A stretch of 38,088 nt of DNA from an uncultured Paracoccaceae bacterium (GTDB lineage: Bacteria; Pseudomonadota; Alphaproteobacteria; Rhodobacterales; Rhodobacteraceae): positions 1-38,088 of the forward strand of contig CANLNT010000004.1 in the NCBI GenBank assembly GCA_947492825.1, in the 5' to 3' direction. A program made the translations under genes and the position numbers. The notes under the pieces were generated by a model, which was not told the DNA's origin, searched no databases, and worked only from the letters and a program-made list of their open reading frames with translations. Below are positions 28,091 to 37,731 of the stretch, piece by piece (position 1 is the stretch's first letter; every line of letters begins with the position of its first letter).

Positions 28091-31000
28091 TTGCAAATAG
28101 ACAATTTCCCGATCACGCCGCTGCCTGACCTCAGCCGGTATCAAGCCCCTGCAACTCCGGGCCCACGTTTGCGGGTCTGTATCGCCACCGAGGAAATCGT
28201 CGGCCCCGTGCGCAATGGCGGCATAGCCTCGACCTATTACCACCTCGCCCGGTTGCTGACCGCGCAGGGCCATGACGTCACCGTCTGCTATCTCAAGGGC
28301 ACGCGGGTCGAAAACAAGGACGCCGATCACTGGATCAAATGGTATGGCGACATGGGCGTGAACTTTGTCCCCATGCCGCAGGTCGACAGCGACGCGCCAA
28401 CGATGTGGCAGCGGCGGCAATACAGCTTCTACCAATGGCTGAAAAACGCGCCCGAACCCTATGACGTGGTGCATGTCTCGGAATGGCGCGGCGGGTCTTA
28501 CTACGCGCTGCAAGCCCGGCGGTTGGGGCTGGCGTTCAAGGATACGCTGTTTCTGGTCAAGGCCTCCTCGCCCCATATCTGGAACCGGCACTACCAGATG
28601 TCCTTTGTGAACAACAAAGACATGCTGTCGACGATGTACCCCGAACAGCAATCGATCGAGCTGGCCGATATGGTCATCGGCGGCTCTGCCCACTTGCTGC
28701 GTTTTATGGAACACACCGGCTATACCCTGCCCGAGGGTGACACATATGTGCAGCCCAACGTGCTTTTGTTTGATGATGTGGCCGTGCAAGACCAGCGCGG
28801 ACCTCTGGAACCGGGTGACCGCGTCCACACAAAAGAACTGACGTTCTTTGGACGTCTTGAGGCCCGCAAGGGCCTCGAAATTTTTTGTACCGCACTGGAC
28901 TATCTGGTGGCGCGCGGCATCACGCCGGAAAAGGTCAGCTTTGTCGGCAAACAGGGGCAGAACATGCCCACCACGCCCGACACCCGCAACCTTGATGTGA
29001 TCATGGCGCGCGCGCGCAACTGGCCGTTTCCGATCGACATCCACACCGGCTTTGACCAGCCTGATGTGCTGTCGTTCCTGACCGCAGCACCACGCATTGC
29101 GGTGATGCCGTCCTTGATCGAAAACTCCACCATGGCCGCTTATGAGGCGCTGCTTTACAAAGTGCCCTTTATCGCCACCCGGACGGGGGGCACGCCGGAG
29201 TTGATCGCACCCGAAGATCACGACGATATGCTGGTGGACGCCAACCCCAGATCGCTGGCCGACGGCTTGGAAAGGGTCTTGCACGAGGGCGGCAAGGTCG
29301 GACGCTGTTCCTTTGACAATGCCGATAACCTCGCCACATGGGACGGCTTTCACGACCACCTGGCAGGTCGCAAAGGCGACGGCACGCTGACGCAGATCAT
29401 CAACCGTGCGCCCTGGACCGACGCGCCATCGGTCAGCCTGTGCGTCTTTTCGGACGGCAATGTACCTGTGTTAGAGACGTTTCTGGACAAGGCGATTTTT
29501 GCCGCCGGTGATGCGCTGACCGATATCACCGTCGCTGTGACCACACCTTCTGAAGAGGCCACCGCACTGGCCGCACGGCACGTGAATGTCACGCTTGTAG
29601 ACGCCTCAGAGATGACATGGGGCGAGGCATGGAACGCCGCCGCCGCCCAAGCCAAGGGCGCTGTGCTGCATTTTCTGCGTGCCGATATCCATCAACCGCT
29701 GGAAGGTTTTGCCGCGAAAATCGCGCAAAGCTTTTCCACCCCCGGTCTGGCCGCCGCCGGATCGGTTTGGCAGCGCCGCACGGTCAATGCCAAAGGGGTC
29801 GAGAAACTGACCCGCGTGGTGCCGATGGGGGATGATCTGTCGCTGACAGCACTTGATTACACCCATCTGTCGGGCCGGGGCGTCAGCATTCGCACCGACC
29901 ACTTCAAGACATTGGGCGGTTTTGATCCGATCTTTGCCATGGAAGGCATCGCGCAGGATCTGCTGATGCGGGCCCGTGATCTGGGCCGCGTCGTGGTGAT
30001 CCCAGAGATGCTCTATCGCGAAGACCCCGCCGCCGAGGCGCTGCAGCTCAACAAGGCCAACGCACAATATATGGCGATGAACGGGCTGATGAAGGCGCTG
30101 GATTACCCCAAGAAACGGGTATTGCACGCGCTGAACATCCGCACGGCGAACCCGCATGACAATCCACTGAGCCGTGGGGTGGCAGCGCCAACCCCGCCCG
30201 TCACCCTGACCACACCCACCACGGAAAGGGCGGCGCTGGACCTGACGCTTTTGCCCATTGGCGGGGTGCTGATCCAGACAGACACCCCGCTGGAGACGCT
30301 AGAGATCGCAATTGAAGGGGCCACCCCGGAACCGCTGGCATGGGATAGTGATGCCGCCGGGTCCAGCGCCTATCTCGACCTGCCCAGCCTGATCGGGGGG
30401 GAAGCCACATGGCCGCGCCAGATCGACATTGCCGCCACCACAGGCGGGCAGACCCTGACCCGGCAGATCTGCACCGAAATGCAGGCGGGCGGCGCGATTA
30501 CCCTGTCCGCCGATGCCCCCGGCCTGCAAGAGGTGACAGGCAATGACACCGGCACCCCGCGCCTGATCAGCCTGGCGTTACCCCCCACCGACGGCAGCAT
30601 CCATGAAAATGCCATGCGGATGAGCTTTGATGCCGCTGCATTGCTGCTTTATCTGTGGTCCCCCCATCCCCGCCCAATCGCGGCGCGCGTGGAAGGGGTC
30701 GCCCCCATGCCGATGCTGTTTACACCTTTTGCCGGAAAAGGGCTGATTGCGGCACTCGACCTTGGCCCCCTGCTCGCTGCACGCGACACCCCGCTGACGC
30801 TGGAACTGGTGGATCAGGACGAGGTGTTCCGCACCATTACCCTGACCCCCGGCCCCCGCGGTCTTTGGGGGTTCCATGCCCCACGCTGGGGCATGGCACG
30901 CAGTGTTCCGGCCGCCCTCAACGCGTCGTCCATGACCGCATTGAATGTCAGCCGCGCCGCCGTTGGCAGTGACGCGGGCCTGAACCGAACCCGGTTGGGG

Positions 31001-31756
31001 CTCGACGAACGGTATGGTTGGCTGCTCGTCCGGCGGCCAAAGGAACACGCGGGTCAGACCCTGACGGTCGTGACCGATCAGGGGGGCAGCCACAGGCTGC
31101 ATCTGGCGGCAGGCCCGCGCGGGGCGACTGCGGGGTTAAACCTGCGGCATCTGAGCGTGACGGATGTCACCCGGCTGACCCTGCATGACGGCGCGGCAGA
31201 CGGCCCGGTGTTGCGGCAGGTCCGGCTGTGTCCCGGTGCCGACAACGTGCTGGCTGTCGCTGCCGCCGATGGCGGCACGTTGCTGACGCTCGGCCGCGCG
31301 GGGCAGTTTCCCGAAAATCCCGGCGGGCGTGGACTGCATAATCTGTCGCACCAGCACCATGACGGCCCCGCGCCCAGGCTGATGCTCCGACTGAAGGGCA
31401 GCACATTGCATCTGATGATTCCGCGCGCGCGGCAGCTGGTGACCCTTGACCTGCGCGGAGCGGGTCGCACGACCCATTTGGCGATGACATGGCAGGCCGA
31501 ATCCGGATCGCGCGGGCTGCTGCAGAAGGTACGATCACGCCTGATGCGCTCTCTGCCCACAGCCCTGCGGCGCGGCACCCTGATCGGCAAGCTTGATCTG
31601 GCCCCGCTGCTTGAAACGCCAGAGCCATTGATCCGGTCTTTGATCCTATCCTGCCATAGCCCCGGCCTGACCGTGCGGCGCACGGTGCTGATCACCTATG
31701 ACAGTGACGGCGTCTTCTACGTGGCCTCGCCCGAAAACGTGATCGAAGGGGCATGA
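28091..31756 (+). CDS. Giant multidomain glycosyltransferase (GT4, degenerate GT2-like, unknown C-terminal part)
   Basis: Protein of 1221 residues. Residues about 27-430 are a GT4 (GT-B) domain: G-P-V-R-N-G-G-I-A near the N-terminus, F-F-G-R-L-E-A-R-K-G-L, and the E344-x7-E352 motif in P-S-L-I-E-N-S-T-M-A-A-Y-E. Residues about 446-670 look like a GT2 domain (S-L-C-V-F-S-D-G, L-G-G-F-D-P-I-F), but the DxD site is replaced by R530-A-D-I, so it may be inactive. The last ~520 residues are strand-rich and match nothing I know. The start is TTG at 28091: an in-frame stop lies just upstream and there is no ATG or GTG before the GT4 core. Its stop overlaps the next gene (ATGA). Confidence 0.88.
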   Translation: MQIDNFPITPLPDLSRYQAPATPGPRLRVCIATEEIVGPVRNGGIASTYYHLARLLTAQGHDVTVCYLKGTRVENKDADHWIKWYGDMGVNFVPMPQVDSDAPTMWQRRQYSFYQWLKNAPEPYDVVHVSEWRGGSYYALQARRLGLAFKDTLFLVKASSPHIWNRHYQMSFVNNKDMLSTMYPEQQSIELADMVIGGSAHLLRFMEHTGYTLPEGDTYVQPNVLLFDDVAVQDQRGPLEPGDRVHTKELTFFGRLEARKGLEIFCTALDYLVARGITPEKVSFVGKQGQNMPTTPDTRNLDVIMARARNWPFPIDIHTGFDQPDVLSFLTAAPRIAVMPSLIENSTMAAYEALLYKVPFIATRTGGTPELIAPEDHDDMLVDANPRSLADGLERVLHEGGKVGRCSFDNADNLATWDGFHDHLAGRKGDGTLTQIINRAPWTDAPSVSLCVFSDGNVPVLETFLDKAIFAAGDALTDITVAVTTPSEEATALAARHVNVTLVDASEMTWGEAWNAAAAQAKGAVLHFLRADIHQPLEGFAAKIAQSFSTPGLAAAGSVWQRRTVNAKGVEKLTRVVPMGDDLSLTALDYTHLSGRGVSIRTDHFKTLGGFDPIFAMEGIAQDLLMRARDLGRVVVIPEMLYREDPAAEALQLNKANAQYMAMNGLMKALDYPKKRVLHALNIRTANPHDNPLSRGVAAPTPPVTLTTPTTERAALDLTLLPIGGVLIQTDTPLETLEIAIEGATPEPLAWDSDAAGSSAYLDLPSLIGGEATWPRQIDIAATTGGQTLTRQICTEMQAGGAITLSADAPGLQEVTGNDTGTPRLISLALPPTDGSIHENAMRMSFDAAALLLYLWSPHPRPIAARVEGVAPMPMLFTPFAGKGLIAALDLGPLLAARDTPLTLELVDQDEVFRTITLTPGPRGLWGFHAPRWGMARSVPAALNASSMTALNVSRAAVGSDAGLNRTRLGLDERYGWLLVRRPKEHAGQTLTVVTDQGGSHRLHLAAGPRGATAGLNLRHLSVTDVTRLTLHDGAADGPVLRQVRLCPGADNVLAVAAADGGTLLTLGRAGQFPENPGGRGLHNLSHQHHDGPAPRLMLRLKGSTLHLMIPRARQLVTLDLRGAGRTTHLAMTWQAESGSRGLLQKVRSRLMRSLPTALRRGTLIGKLDLAPLLETPEPLIRSLILSCHSPGLTVRRTVLITYDSDGVFYVASPENVIEGA

Positions 31757-33696
31757 GCGGCACCGCCATCCTTGCCGGTGATCTGGCCGCGCTGCCCGTC
31801 GCCTCAACCGCCTTTGCCCGGCTGGTGGCGCTGGCCGAAAGCCTGCCAGACGCCGCCGTATTGCATTGCCCTGCCGCGCCCGGGCCGCTGCCGCCTGCCG
31901 CACAGGCGCTGCGGGACGCGGATATCAAACTGGCCGAACTGCCCGGCCCGCCGGTGCGTACATCCGGCTCACCCCATGGCAAAGCCGCCGCCGTGGCTCT
32001 GCGCACATGGGAAAGCGTGAAGCGACAAAAATTCGACACGCTACACGTGATCCATGATCTCTCTGCCGCGCATTTCCTGCTGGGTGCGCGGCATCTGGGG
32101 CTGTGGGTTCACCCCGCGCGCATTGTGGCCCATGTGGTGGACCCCGTGCAGCGGCAGTTTGAAACCGGCCGTGCGACGCCTGCCAATTACGCCGCCTTTG
32201 CCACCTGTTTCATGGACCGCCAATGTGTCGCCCGTGCCGATGCCGTGGTGGCCCATAGCAAAACGGTGCGCGACTGGCTTGTGGCCCGCAATTGGCGCAC
32301 CGCTGATCAGATCGCGCTGGCCCCCGGTCTGGCGCGCATGCCCGGGCCCGCCCGCCATGCCCCTGACCAACCGCAGCCCCTGGCCCGGCTGATCTTTGCA
32401 GGTACCCAGACCGACACGCGCGGACTGACCACATGCGCCTATGCCTTGCGCGTGCTGGCCACGCGCGGCGTTGATATCCCGCAGGTCGTGATCTCTGGCC
32501 GCACTTTGGATGATTTCCCGGCCAAACCGTTCCTTGCCGAACTGTCCGAACAGACTGGCATCCCGATCGAGACCCTGCCCCTCACCCGGCGCGCCGCCAT
32601 GCTGGATCTGGCACGCCAACCCGGCAGCCTGACCCTTGTAGTGCCGCAGGAAGACGACGCACCCGCAGTGCTGCCCGAACTCTTGGCGACCGATGCCCCG
32701 GTGATTGCCACAACCGCCGGTGACACCCCCGCCCTTGTGGGGGGTGATACGGATATCCTTTGCCCCGCCGCCGATCACATCGCACTGGCGGACCTGATCG
32801 AAACCCGGATCGCCGCGGGCCTTGTGACCGCCTATCAAAGCCACCGGGCGGATGATCTGGCACAGAACGCGCGCGCTTGGGATGCGCTGCACGCAGGCCT
32901 GCCAAATCCGACGTTTTCCGCAGCAAAAGACACTGAAAGCCCCCTTGTCAGTGTCTGCATCGCTCATCACAACCGGCCCCAGATGATCCGCGACACGCTG
33001 GATGCGGTGGTGGACCAGGGCTATGCCAATCTGGAAATTCTGGTGGTTGATGACGGCAGCACGGCTGACAATCGCGCCGCCTTGGCCCATGTGCTGGCTG
33101 ACTACCCTGCCGCCCGCATGGTGCCGCAGGACAACCGCTATCTGGGGGCCGCGCGCAACACGGCGGCACAGGCCGCCAAGGGCAAATACCTGCTTTTCAA
33201 GGACGACGACAATATCTCAATGCGCCATGAAATCGCGACCTTCGTGCGGGCCGCCGAACATTCCGATGCGGAAATTCTGACCTGCTTTAGCGACAACTTT
33301 TCCGGTGACAGCCTACCCGATGAGGCCAGCATCGACGGCGTGCGCCGGGTGCCGTTCGGGCAGGATGTGATCTACGGGATGTTCCGCAATGGCTTTGGCG
33401 ATTCCAACTGCTTTGTGCGGCGCGATGTCTGGGAACGGCTGGGCGGCTTTACCGAACATTTCCGCGTAGGGCTCGATGATCAGGAATTCTTCATGCGCGC
33501 CACGCTGGCCGGCGTGCGTGTCGATGTGCTGCCAGAGGCGCTTTATTACTACCGGCTGGGTGGGGCCAAGATGAAGCGGTTCCACATCGCAAAGCTGGCC
33601 AATGCGCAACGTCTGCTGGCCCCGGTGCTGGCCAGCGGTCAGTTTGATGCAGGCCTGATGCCGCTGTTCTTGCTCGCACGCAGCTTGCAGGCCTAA
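31753..33696 (+). CDS. Two-domain glycosyltransferase (GT4-like plus GT2)
   Basis: Protein of 647 residues. Residues about 1-385 are GT-B/GT4-like (H-V-I-H-D-L-S-A-A-H, V-A-H-S-K-T-V, L-I-F-A-G-T-Q-T, then P-E-L-L-A-T-D-A-P-V-I-A-T-T near the donor site). Residues about 395-620 are a clear GT2 domain: P-L-V-S-V-C-I-A-H-H-N-R-P, V-V-D-D-G-S, D484-D485-D486 and L-D-D-Q-E-F-F-M-R. The same GT4-then-GT2 order as the preceding protein suggests duplication, but here the GT2 metal site is intact. AAGGGG precedes the overlapping start. The KpsM-type gene follows after 9 bp. It probably adds two residues of the repeat unit (inference). Confidence 0.9.
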   Translation: MSGTAILAGDLAALPVASTAFARLVALAESLPDAAVLHCPAAPGPLPPAAQALRDADIKLAELPGPPVRTSGSPHGKAAAVALRTWESVKRQKFDTLHVIHDLSAAHFLLGARHLGLWVHPARIVAHVVDPVQRQFETGRATPANYAAFATCFMDRQCVARADAVVAHSKTVRDWLVARNWRTADQIALAPGLARMPGPARHAPDQPQPLARLIFAGTQTDTRGLTTCAYALRVLATRGVDIPQVVISGRTLDDFPAKPFLAELSEQTGIPIETLPLTRRAAMLDLARQPGSLTLVVPQEDDAPAVLPELLATDAPVIATTAGDTPALVGGDTDILCPAADHIALADLIETRIAAGLVTAYQSHRADDLAQNARAWDALHAGLPNPTFSAAKDTESPLVSVCIAHHNRPQMIRDTLDAVVDQGYANLEILVVDDGSTADNRAALAHVLADYPAARMVPQDNRYLGAARNTAAQAAKGKYLLFKDDDNISMRHEIATFVRAAEHSDAEILTCFSDNFSGDSLPDEASIDGVRRVPFGQDVIYGMFRNGFGDSNCFVRRDVWERLGGFTEHFRVGLDDQEFFMRATLAGVRVDVLPEALYYYRLGGAKMKRFHIAKLANAQRLLAPVLASGQFDAGLMPLFLLARSLQA

Positions 33697-33705
33697 GCTG
33701 ACACC

Positions 33706-34512
33706 ATGACAGACACCCCCCTGCCCCAGCCGAAACTGGCCCGCCCCCGGTTTCAGGCCGCCCGCACCATCATGGCGCTGATCCTGCGCGAGATGGGGTC
33801 GACCTATGGGGCCTCGCCGGGGGGCTATGTCTGGGCGGTGCTGCAACCTGTGGGCATGGTGATGTTTCTGTCGCTGGGCTTTTCACTGGTGGTGCGCGCG
33901 CCGTCACTGGGCACCAGCTTTATCCTGTTCTACGCCACCGCCTATCTGCCGTTTTCGCTCTATGGCGATGTGGCGGCCAAGACCGGGAACACGCTGCGCT
34001 ATGCCCGGGCGCTGCTGGCCTATCCATCCGTTAACTGGATCGACGCGATCTTGGCGCGGTTCATCTTGAACGTGCTGACCAATTGCACGGTCTATTGCCT
34101 CGTCATGACCGGGATTTTGATGTTCGTGGATAGCCACACCATTCTGGACGTGGGCCCGGTGCTGATCGCCATCTCGCTCTCGGCGCTGCTGGGGCTGGGG
34201 GCGGGCCTGTGCAACGCGGTGCTGATCGGGCTTTATCCGATCTGGCAGAATATCTGGGGCATTGTCACCCGGCCGCTGATCCTCGCATCTGGCATCTTTT
34301 ATATCTACGAGGACCTGCCACAGGCGGCGCAAAGCATTCTGTGGTGGAACCCGCTGATGCACATGTCCGCCGCCGCGCGCGAGGGGTATTTCCCCACCTA
34401 TAATCCGCAGTTCGTGTCACTGGCCTATGCTTACGGTCTGGCGCTGGTGCTGATCTTCCTGGGGCTGGTGTTCATGCGGTCCCAGCACACCGCTATTCTA
34501 GAGCAGCGCTAA
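33706..34512 (+). CDS. KpsM-type polysaccharide ABC transporter permease
   Basis: ABC-2 membrane subunit of 268 residues, the KpsM/CtrC/BexB size, with about six hydrophobic segments (Y-V-W-A-V-L-Q-P-V-G near the first; S-F-I-L-F-Y-A-T-A-Y-L-P-F; V-L-I-A-I-S-L-S-A-L-L-G-L-G; W-N-I-W-G-like I-W-Q-N-I-W-G before the fifth; a final helix before M-R-S-Q-H-T). N-terminal L-I-L-R-E-M is typical. It forms the exporter with the KpsT-type ATPase at 10926-11594. It closes the operon of the two large glycosyltransferases, and its last 20 bp overlap the convergent phosphomannomutase gene. Confidence 0.95.
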   Translation: MTDTPLPQPKLARPRFQAARTIMALILREMGSTYGASPGGYVWAVLQPVGMVMFLSLGFSLVVRAPSLGTSFILFYATAYLPFSLYGDVAAKTGNTLRYARALLAYPSVNWIDAILARFILNVLTNCTVYCLVMTGILMFVDSHTILDVGPVLIAISLSALLGLGAGLCNAVLIGLYPIWQNIWGIVTRPLILASGIFYIYEDLPQAAQSILWWNPLMHMSAAAREGYFPTYNPQFVSLAYAYGLALVLIFLGLVFMRSQHTAILEQR

Positions 34513-35857
34513 GCCCCGCCAGCGCATGGGCCAGCAAGCCCCGTGCCGCTTGCGCGGAACCACTTTCGGTATAGCAACGCAATTCCGGCGCATTGCCCGA
34601 GGGGCGCAGATGCACCACCTGCCCATCTGTTGCAGTGATCCGCAGACCATCGGTGCTGTCTGTTGTGGCCTCTGTCAGGCCCAGCTCTGCCAAAAAAGCG
34701 GCTCTGTTGCGGGGGGTTTGCTGCCAATCCGCAACAAGGGCCTGTGACCTGGCCGTCGGCACGCCCTGCAAACGGTCACTGGCCGTGAACCGCTGGGGTT
34801 GCCCGGCCAGCACCGCCGCCATGCCGCCTTGCCGGGCCGCAGCCGCCAGTACTGCCAGCATCGGCAACACCGCATCACGGGTCATCAGCGCAGGCAGTGA
34901 CCCCGCGGGACCCATCGCATCAAAGCCCAGAAGAAAGCCGCCGTTCGCCTCGTAGCCCACGACATCCGCGCCCTGCATCGCGGCAATCACGAAAGGTGAT
35001 CCGATCCGCGTGCGGGTCACGGTGGCGAACACCGCCTCGGCCCCACTGTTGGAACTGACCGGCGTAACCGCGTGCCCTGCCCCCAGTGCCGCCCCGGTGA
35101 TCTGGCCCAGCACATCGCCGGGGATCACCATGCCTGCCGCATCGGTCAGCAAGGGCCGGTCGCCATCGGCATCGGTGCTGAGGATCGCGTCATAGGCCCC
35201 TGTCGCGGCCCAATCTGCCAGCATCGCGCGGGTCTCGGCGCTGACCGCTTCGGTATCAACCGGCACGAAATCCGCGGCGCGGCCCAACTCTGTGACCTCT
35301 GCCCCCAGATCGCGCAACAGCGCGGGCATCAGATCGCGCCCCACCGCCGATTGCGCGTAAAACCCCAGCGTTAGACCCTCTAATGCGCCGGCATAGGCGT
35401 TCTGATAGCGTGCTGAATAACGCGCGCCCACACCGGTATCTGTGCGCAATGCCCCCTGCCCCGTAGTTCCGGCACCGCCCAAAGCGGCCAGGATCGCAGC
35501 TTCGTCTGCCTTGGTGATCTCGCCCGTGGATGTGTAGAACTTCAGCCCGTTGCGATCAGCCGGGATATGGCTGCCGGTGACCATGACCGCCCCTTGGCCT
35601 GCGTCCAGCGCCGCCAGCGCCAGCGCCGGGGTTGGCACTTCACCGGCCCAGACCACATCCACACCTGCGGCCTGCAAGGCATCGCGCACCACGCCAGCCA
35701 GCGCGGGCGATGACGGGCGCAGGTCATGGCCGACCCAGACCGCCCCGCCCACCGGGCAAGCGGCCAGATAGGCCTGCACATGATCCGTGATCAGATCCGG
35801 CGTCAGCGCCACAACCAACCCGCGCAGCCCACTTGTCCCAAAGGCTGGCGCGTTCAC
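34493..35857 (-). CDS. Phosphomannomutase/phosphoglucomutase family enzyme
   Basis: Alpha-D-phosphohexomutase of 454 residues, all four family signatures intact: F-G-T-S-G-L-R-G at the start, phosphoserine loop V-T-G-S96-H-I-P, metal site D229-A-D231-G-D233-R, sugar loop Y-E-A-N-G-G, and phosphate-binding R-P-S-G-N-A-P-E-L-R. It interconverts hexose-6- and hexose-1-phosphate, supplying GDP-mannose (with a chromosomal guanylyltransferase) or UDP-glucose. Which hexose cannot be told from the sequence. The start is GTG at 35857, overlapping the stop of the dehydratase gene (GTGA), so the two form an operon. Confidence 0.92.
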   Translation of the reverse strand: MNAPAFGTSGLRGLVVALTPDLITDHVQAYLAACPVGGAVWVGHDLRPSSPALAGVVRDALQAAGVDVVWAGEVPTPALALAALDAGQGAVMVTGSHIPADRNGLKFYTSTGEITKADEAAILAALGGAGTTGQGALRTDTGVGARYSARYQNAYAGALEGLTLGFYAQSAVGRDLMPALLRDLGAEVTELGRAADFVPVDTEAVSAETRAMLADWAATGAYDAILSTDADGDRPLLTDAAGMVIPGDVLGQITGAALGAGHAVTPVSSNSGAEAVFATVTRTRIGSPFVIAAMQGADVVGYEANGGFLLGFDAMGPAGSLPALMTRDAVLPMLAVLAAAARQGGMAAVLAGQPQRFTASDRLQGVPTARSQALVADWQQTPRNRAAFLAELGLTEATTDSTDGLRITATDGQVVHLRPSGNAPELRCYTESGSAQAARGLLAHALAGLSAALE

Positions 35858-37731
35858 GTCTGGCTGGCCCCGCGCAGGGCAAATGCCGCCCCACCTTCAA
35901 CCCAGCGCACCACCACATCGCGCAGCGCGTCTTCATCTGCCTCTGTGACTGCGGTGCGCAGCGCCTTGAGGGCCGCGGCCATCTCGATCTCGCTCAGATG
36001 GGTGGCACTTTCCAGCAGCACCTTGGGGTGCGGTGTGGTGGTCTGGCCTTCGCCGATCAACAGCTCTTCGTGGATTTTCTCGCCCGGGCGCAAATCGGTG
36101 ATCTTGATTTCGATATCGCCCTGCGGGGTGGCCTCGTCGCGCACGGTATAGCCTGCGGCGGTGATCATCTGCCGCGCCAGATCATAGATCGCGATGGGCT
36201 CTCCCATATCCAGCACAAAGACGTCGCCGCCCTGTGCAAAGGACCCAGCCGCCAGCACAAGGCGTGCAGCCTCTGGGATGGTCATAAAATAGCGCGTCAC
36301 ATCGCGGTGGGTGACAGTGACCGGTCCGCCCTTGGCGATTTGATCGTTGAAAAGCGGAATGACAGAGCCTGATGACCCCATCACATTACCAAACCGCACC
36401 ATCGAGAAAATCGTTCGGTTCGACCGGCTGGCCAGATCCTGAATGACCATCTCGGCCAGACGTTTGGAGGCGCCCATCATATTGGTCGGGCGCACCGCCT
36501 TGTCGGTGGAAATCAGGGTAAAGCGCTGCACACCCGCATCCAGGGCCGCCTGCGCCATGACTTGCGTGCCCAGCACATTGTTGGACATGCCTACCACGGC
36601 ATTCTTTTCGACCATCGGCACGTGTTTGTAGGCGGCCGCGTGCAGCACGATCTCAATCCCGTGATCCCGCATCACGCGGGCCACCAGCCCCACATCCGTG
36701 ACAGAGCCTAACACAGGGACAAGTTCAATTTTTGCCTTGCGGCGCAGACCCTGCAATTCCATGTCGATGGTGTAAAGCGCCAGCTCGCTGACATCGAACA
36801 AGACCAGCTTGGCCGGTTTGCACGCCAGAATCTGACGGCACAGTTCCGATCCGATCGACCCACCCGCGCCAGAGACCAGCACGTTGCGCCCCGCATAGGT
36901 GTCTGACCCGCCGGGCAATTCGGCATCCAGTGGCGCGCGGCCCAGAAAGGTGCCGGGGGCGACGGGTTCCAACTGGCCCAGCAGTTCTTCTTGCCCGGTG
37001 AGCTGCGCAAACGACGGCAGCGCCTGCACATCCACGCCCATGTCTTCAAACCGGCGCGACAGCTGCGCCAGTTTGGGGCGCGACAGGCTTGGCATCGCCA
37101 GCAGCACCCGGTCGATCTGGCGGCTGGCGATCAACCCATCCACAGCAACGGACGAATAGACCGTCAGCCCGCGCACCATCGTGGTGTGCAGGGCCGGGTT
37201 GTCATCGACAAAAGCCACGGTCTGGATCGTCTCATCGGTGCGCAGGGCCGCTGCCAGCTGGCGGCCCGTCGCACCTGCGCCATAGATCAGCACACGGGTC
37301 TGTTCATGGCCCGAACGGTAGACCCACAACAGCACTTGCAACATCACCACGCGCGCGGCGACACACATCAGGAAATAGACCAGTACAAAGTTGATGAACG
37401 TGGCCAGCGGCGTGCCGTAACCGGCCATGTCGTCCAGAATGGCAGTGGCCAGCCCCAGCAGCAGCGCATGCATCCCGGTCATCATGATCGCCCGGCTTTC
37501 ATAGGCTTTCAGCTGCACCCGGTGGATGCCGGTGACCAGCACCAGCAAGGCCGCGATCATCATCAGCATCGGCACACCGGCCCAATGGGTCAGCAGCCCC
37601 GGCCCCGCAGGCAGACCATTGGTCTGCAGCGCAAAGGCCAGCAGCAACGCCACCGGCACCAATGCCACATCCACCAATAGCAGGATGATGCGCTTGGCCT
37701 GGCGCGAAAGTGTACTGACAAAGCGATACAT
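35854..37731 (-). CDS. WbpM/PglF-type UDP-HexNAc 4,6-dehydratase
   Basis: Membrane-bound long SDR of 625 residues, usual WbpM/PglF/CapD length. Four membrane segments fill residues about 14-135, then a first Rossmann domain (V-L-I-Y-G-A-G-A-T-G, about 147-160) and the catalytic domain with V-S-G-A-G-G-S-I-G-S (about 286-295). The catalytic tyrosine is replaced by methionine (M419-G-A-S-K423, after S-T-D-K-A-V-R-P-T-N), which is the hallmark of this subgroup, not a defect. R-F-G-N-V-M-G-S-S-G-S-V follows. It converts UDP-GlcNAc to the 4-keto-6-deoxy sugar, the precursor of QuiNAc or FucNAc. AGGGGA precedes the ATG. The reductase and initiating transferase that probably follow are at 3131-4518. 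Confidence 0.95.
   Translation of the reverse strand: MYRFVSTLSRQAKRIILLLVDVALVPVALLLAFALQTNGLPAGPGLLTHWAGVPMLMMIAALLVLVTGIHRVQLKAYESRAIMMTGMHALLLGLATAILDDMAGYGTPLATFINFVLVYFLMCVAARVVMLQVLLWVYRSGHEQTRVLIYGAGATGRQLAAALRTDETIQTVAFVDDNPALHTTMVRGLTVYSSVAVDGLIASRQIDRVLLAMPSLSRPKLAQLSRRFEDMGVDVQALPSFAQLTGQEELLGQLEPVAPGTFLGRAPLDAELPGGSDTYAGRNVLVSGAGGSIGSELCRQILACKPAKLVLFDVSELALYTIDMELQGLRRKAKIELVPVLGSVTDVGLVARVMRDHGIEIVLHAAAYKHVPMVEKNAVVGMSNNVLGTQVMAQAALDAGVQRFTLISTDKAVRPTNMMGASKRLAEMVIQDLASRSNRTIFSMVRFGNVMGSSGSVIPLFNDQIAKGGPVTVTHRDVTRYFMTIPEAARLVLAAGSFAQGGDVFVLDMGEPIAIYDLARQMITAAGYTVRDEATPQGDIEIKITDLRPGEKIHEELLIGEGQTTTPHPKVLLESATHLSEIEMAAALKALRTAVTEADEDALRDVVVRWVEGGAAFALRGASQT

Noticed and set aside
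28040-29359. Long minus-strand frame of 439 codons, and another at 25169-26257
   Set aside because: Both lie opposite genes with clear domains (GT4 and epimerase) and show no recognisable domain.
35854-37731. Missing catalytic tyrosine in the dehydratase (MGASK instead of YxxxK)
   Set aside because: Methionine at this place is characteristic of the WbpM/PglF subgroup, so it is not a broken enzyme.
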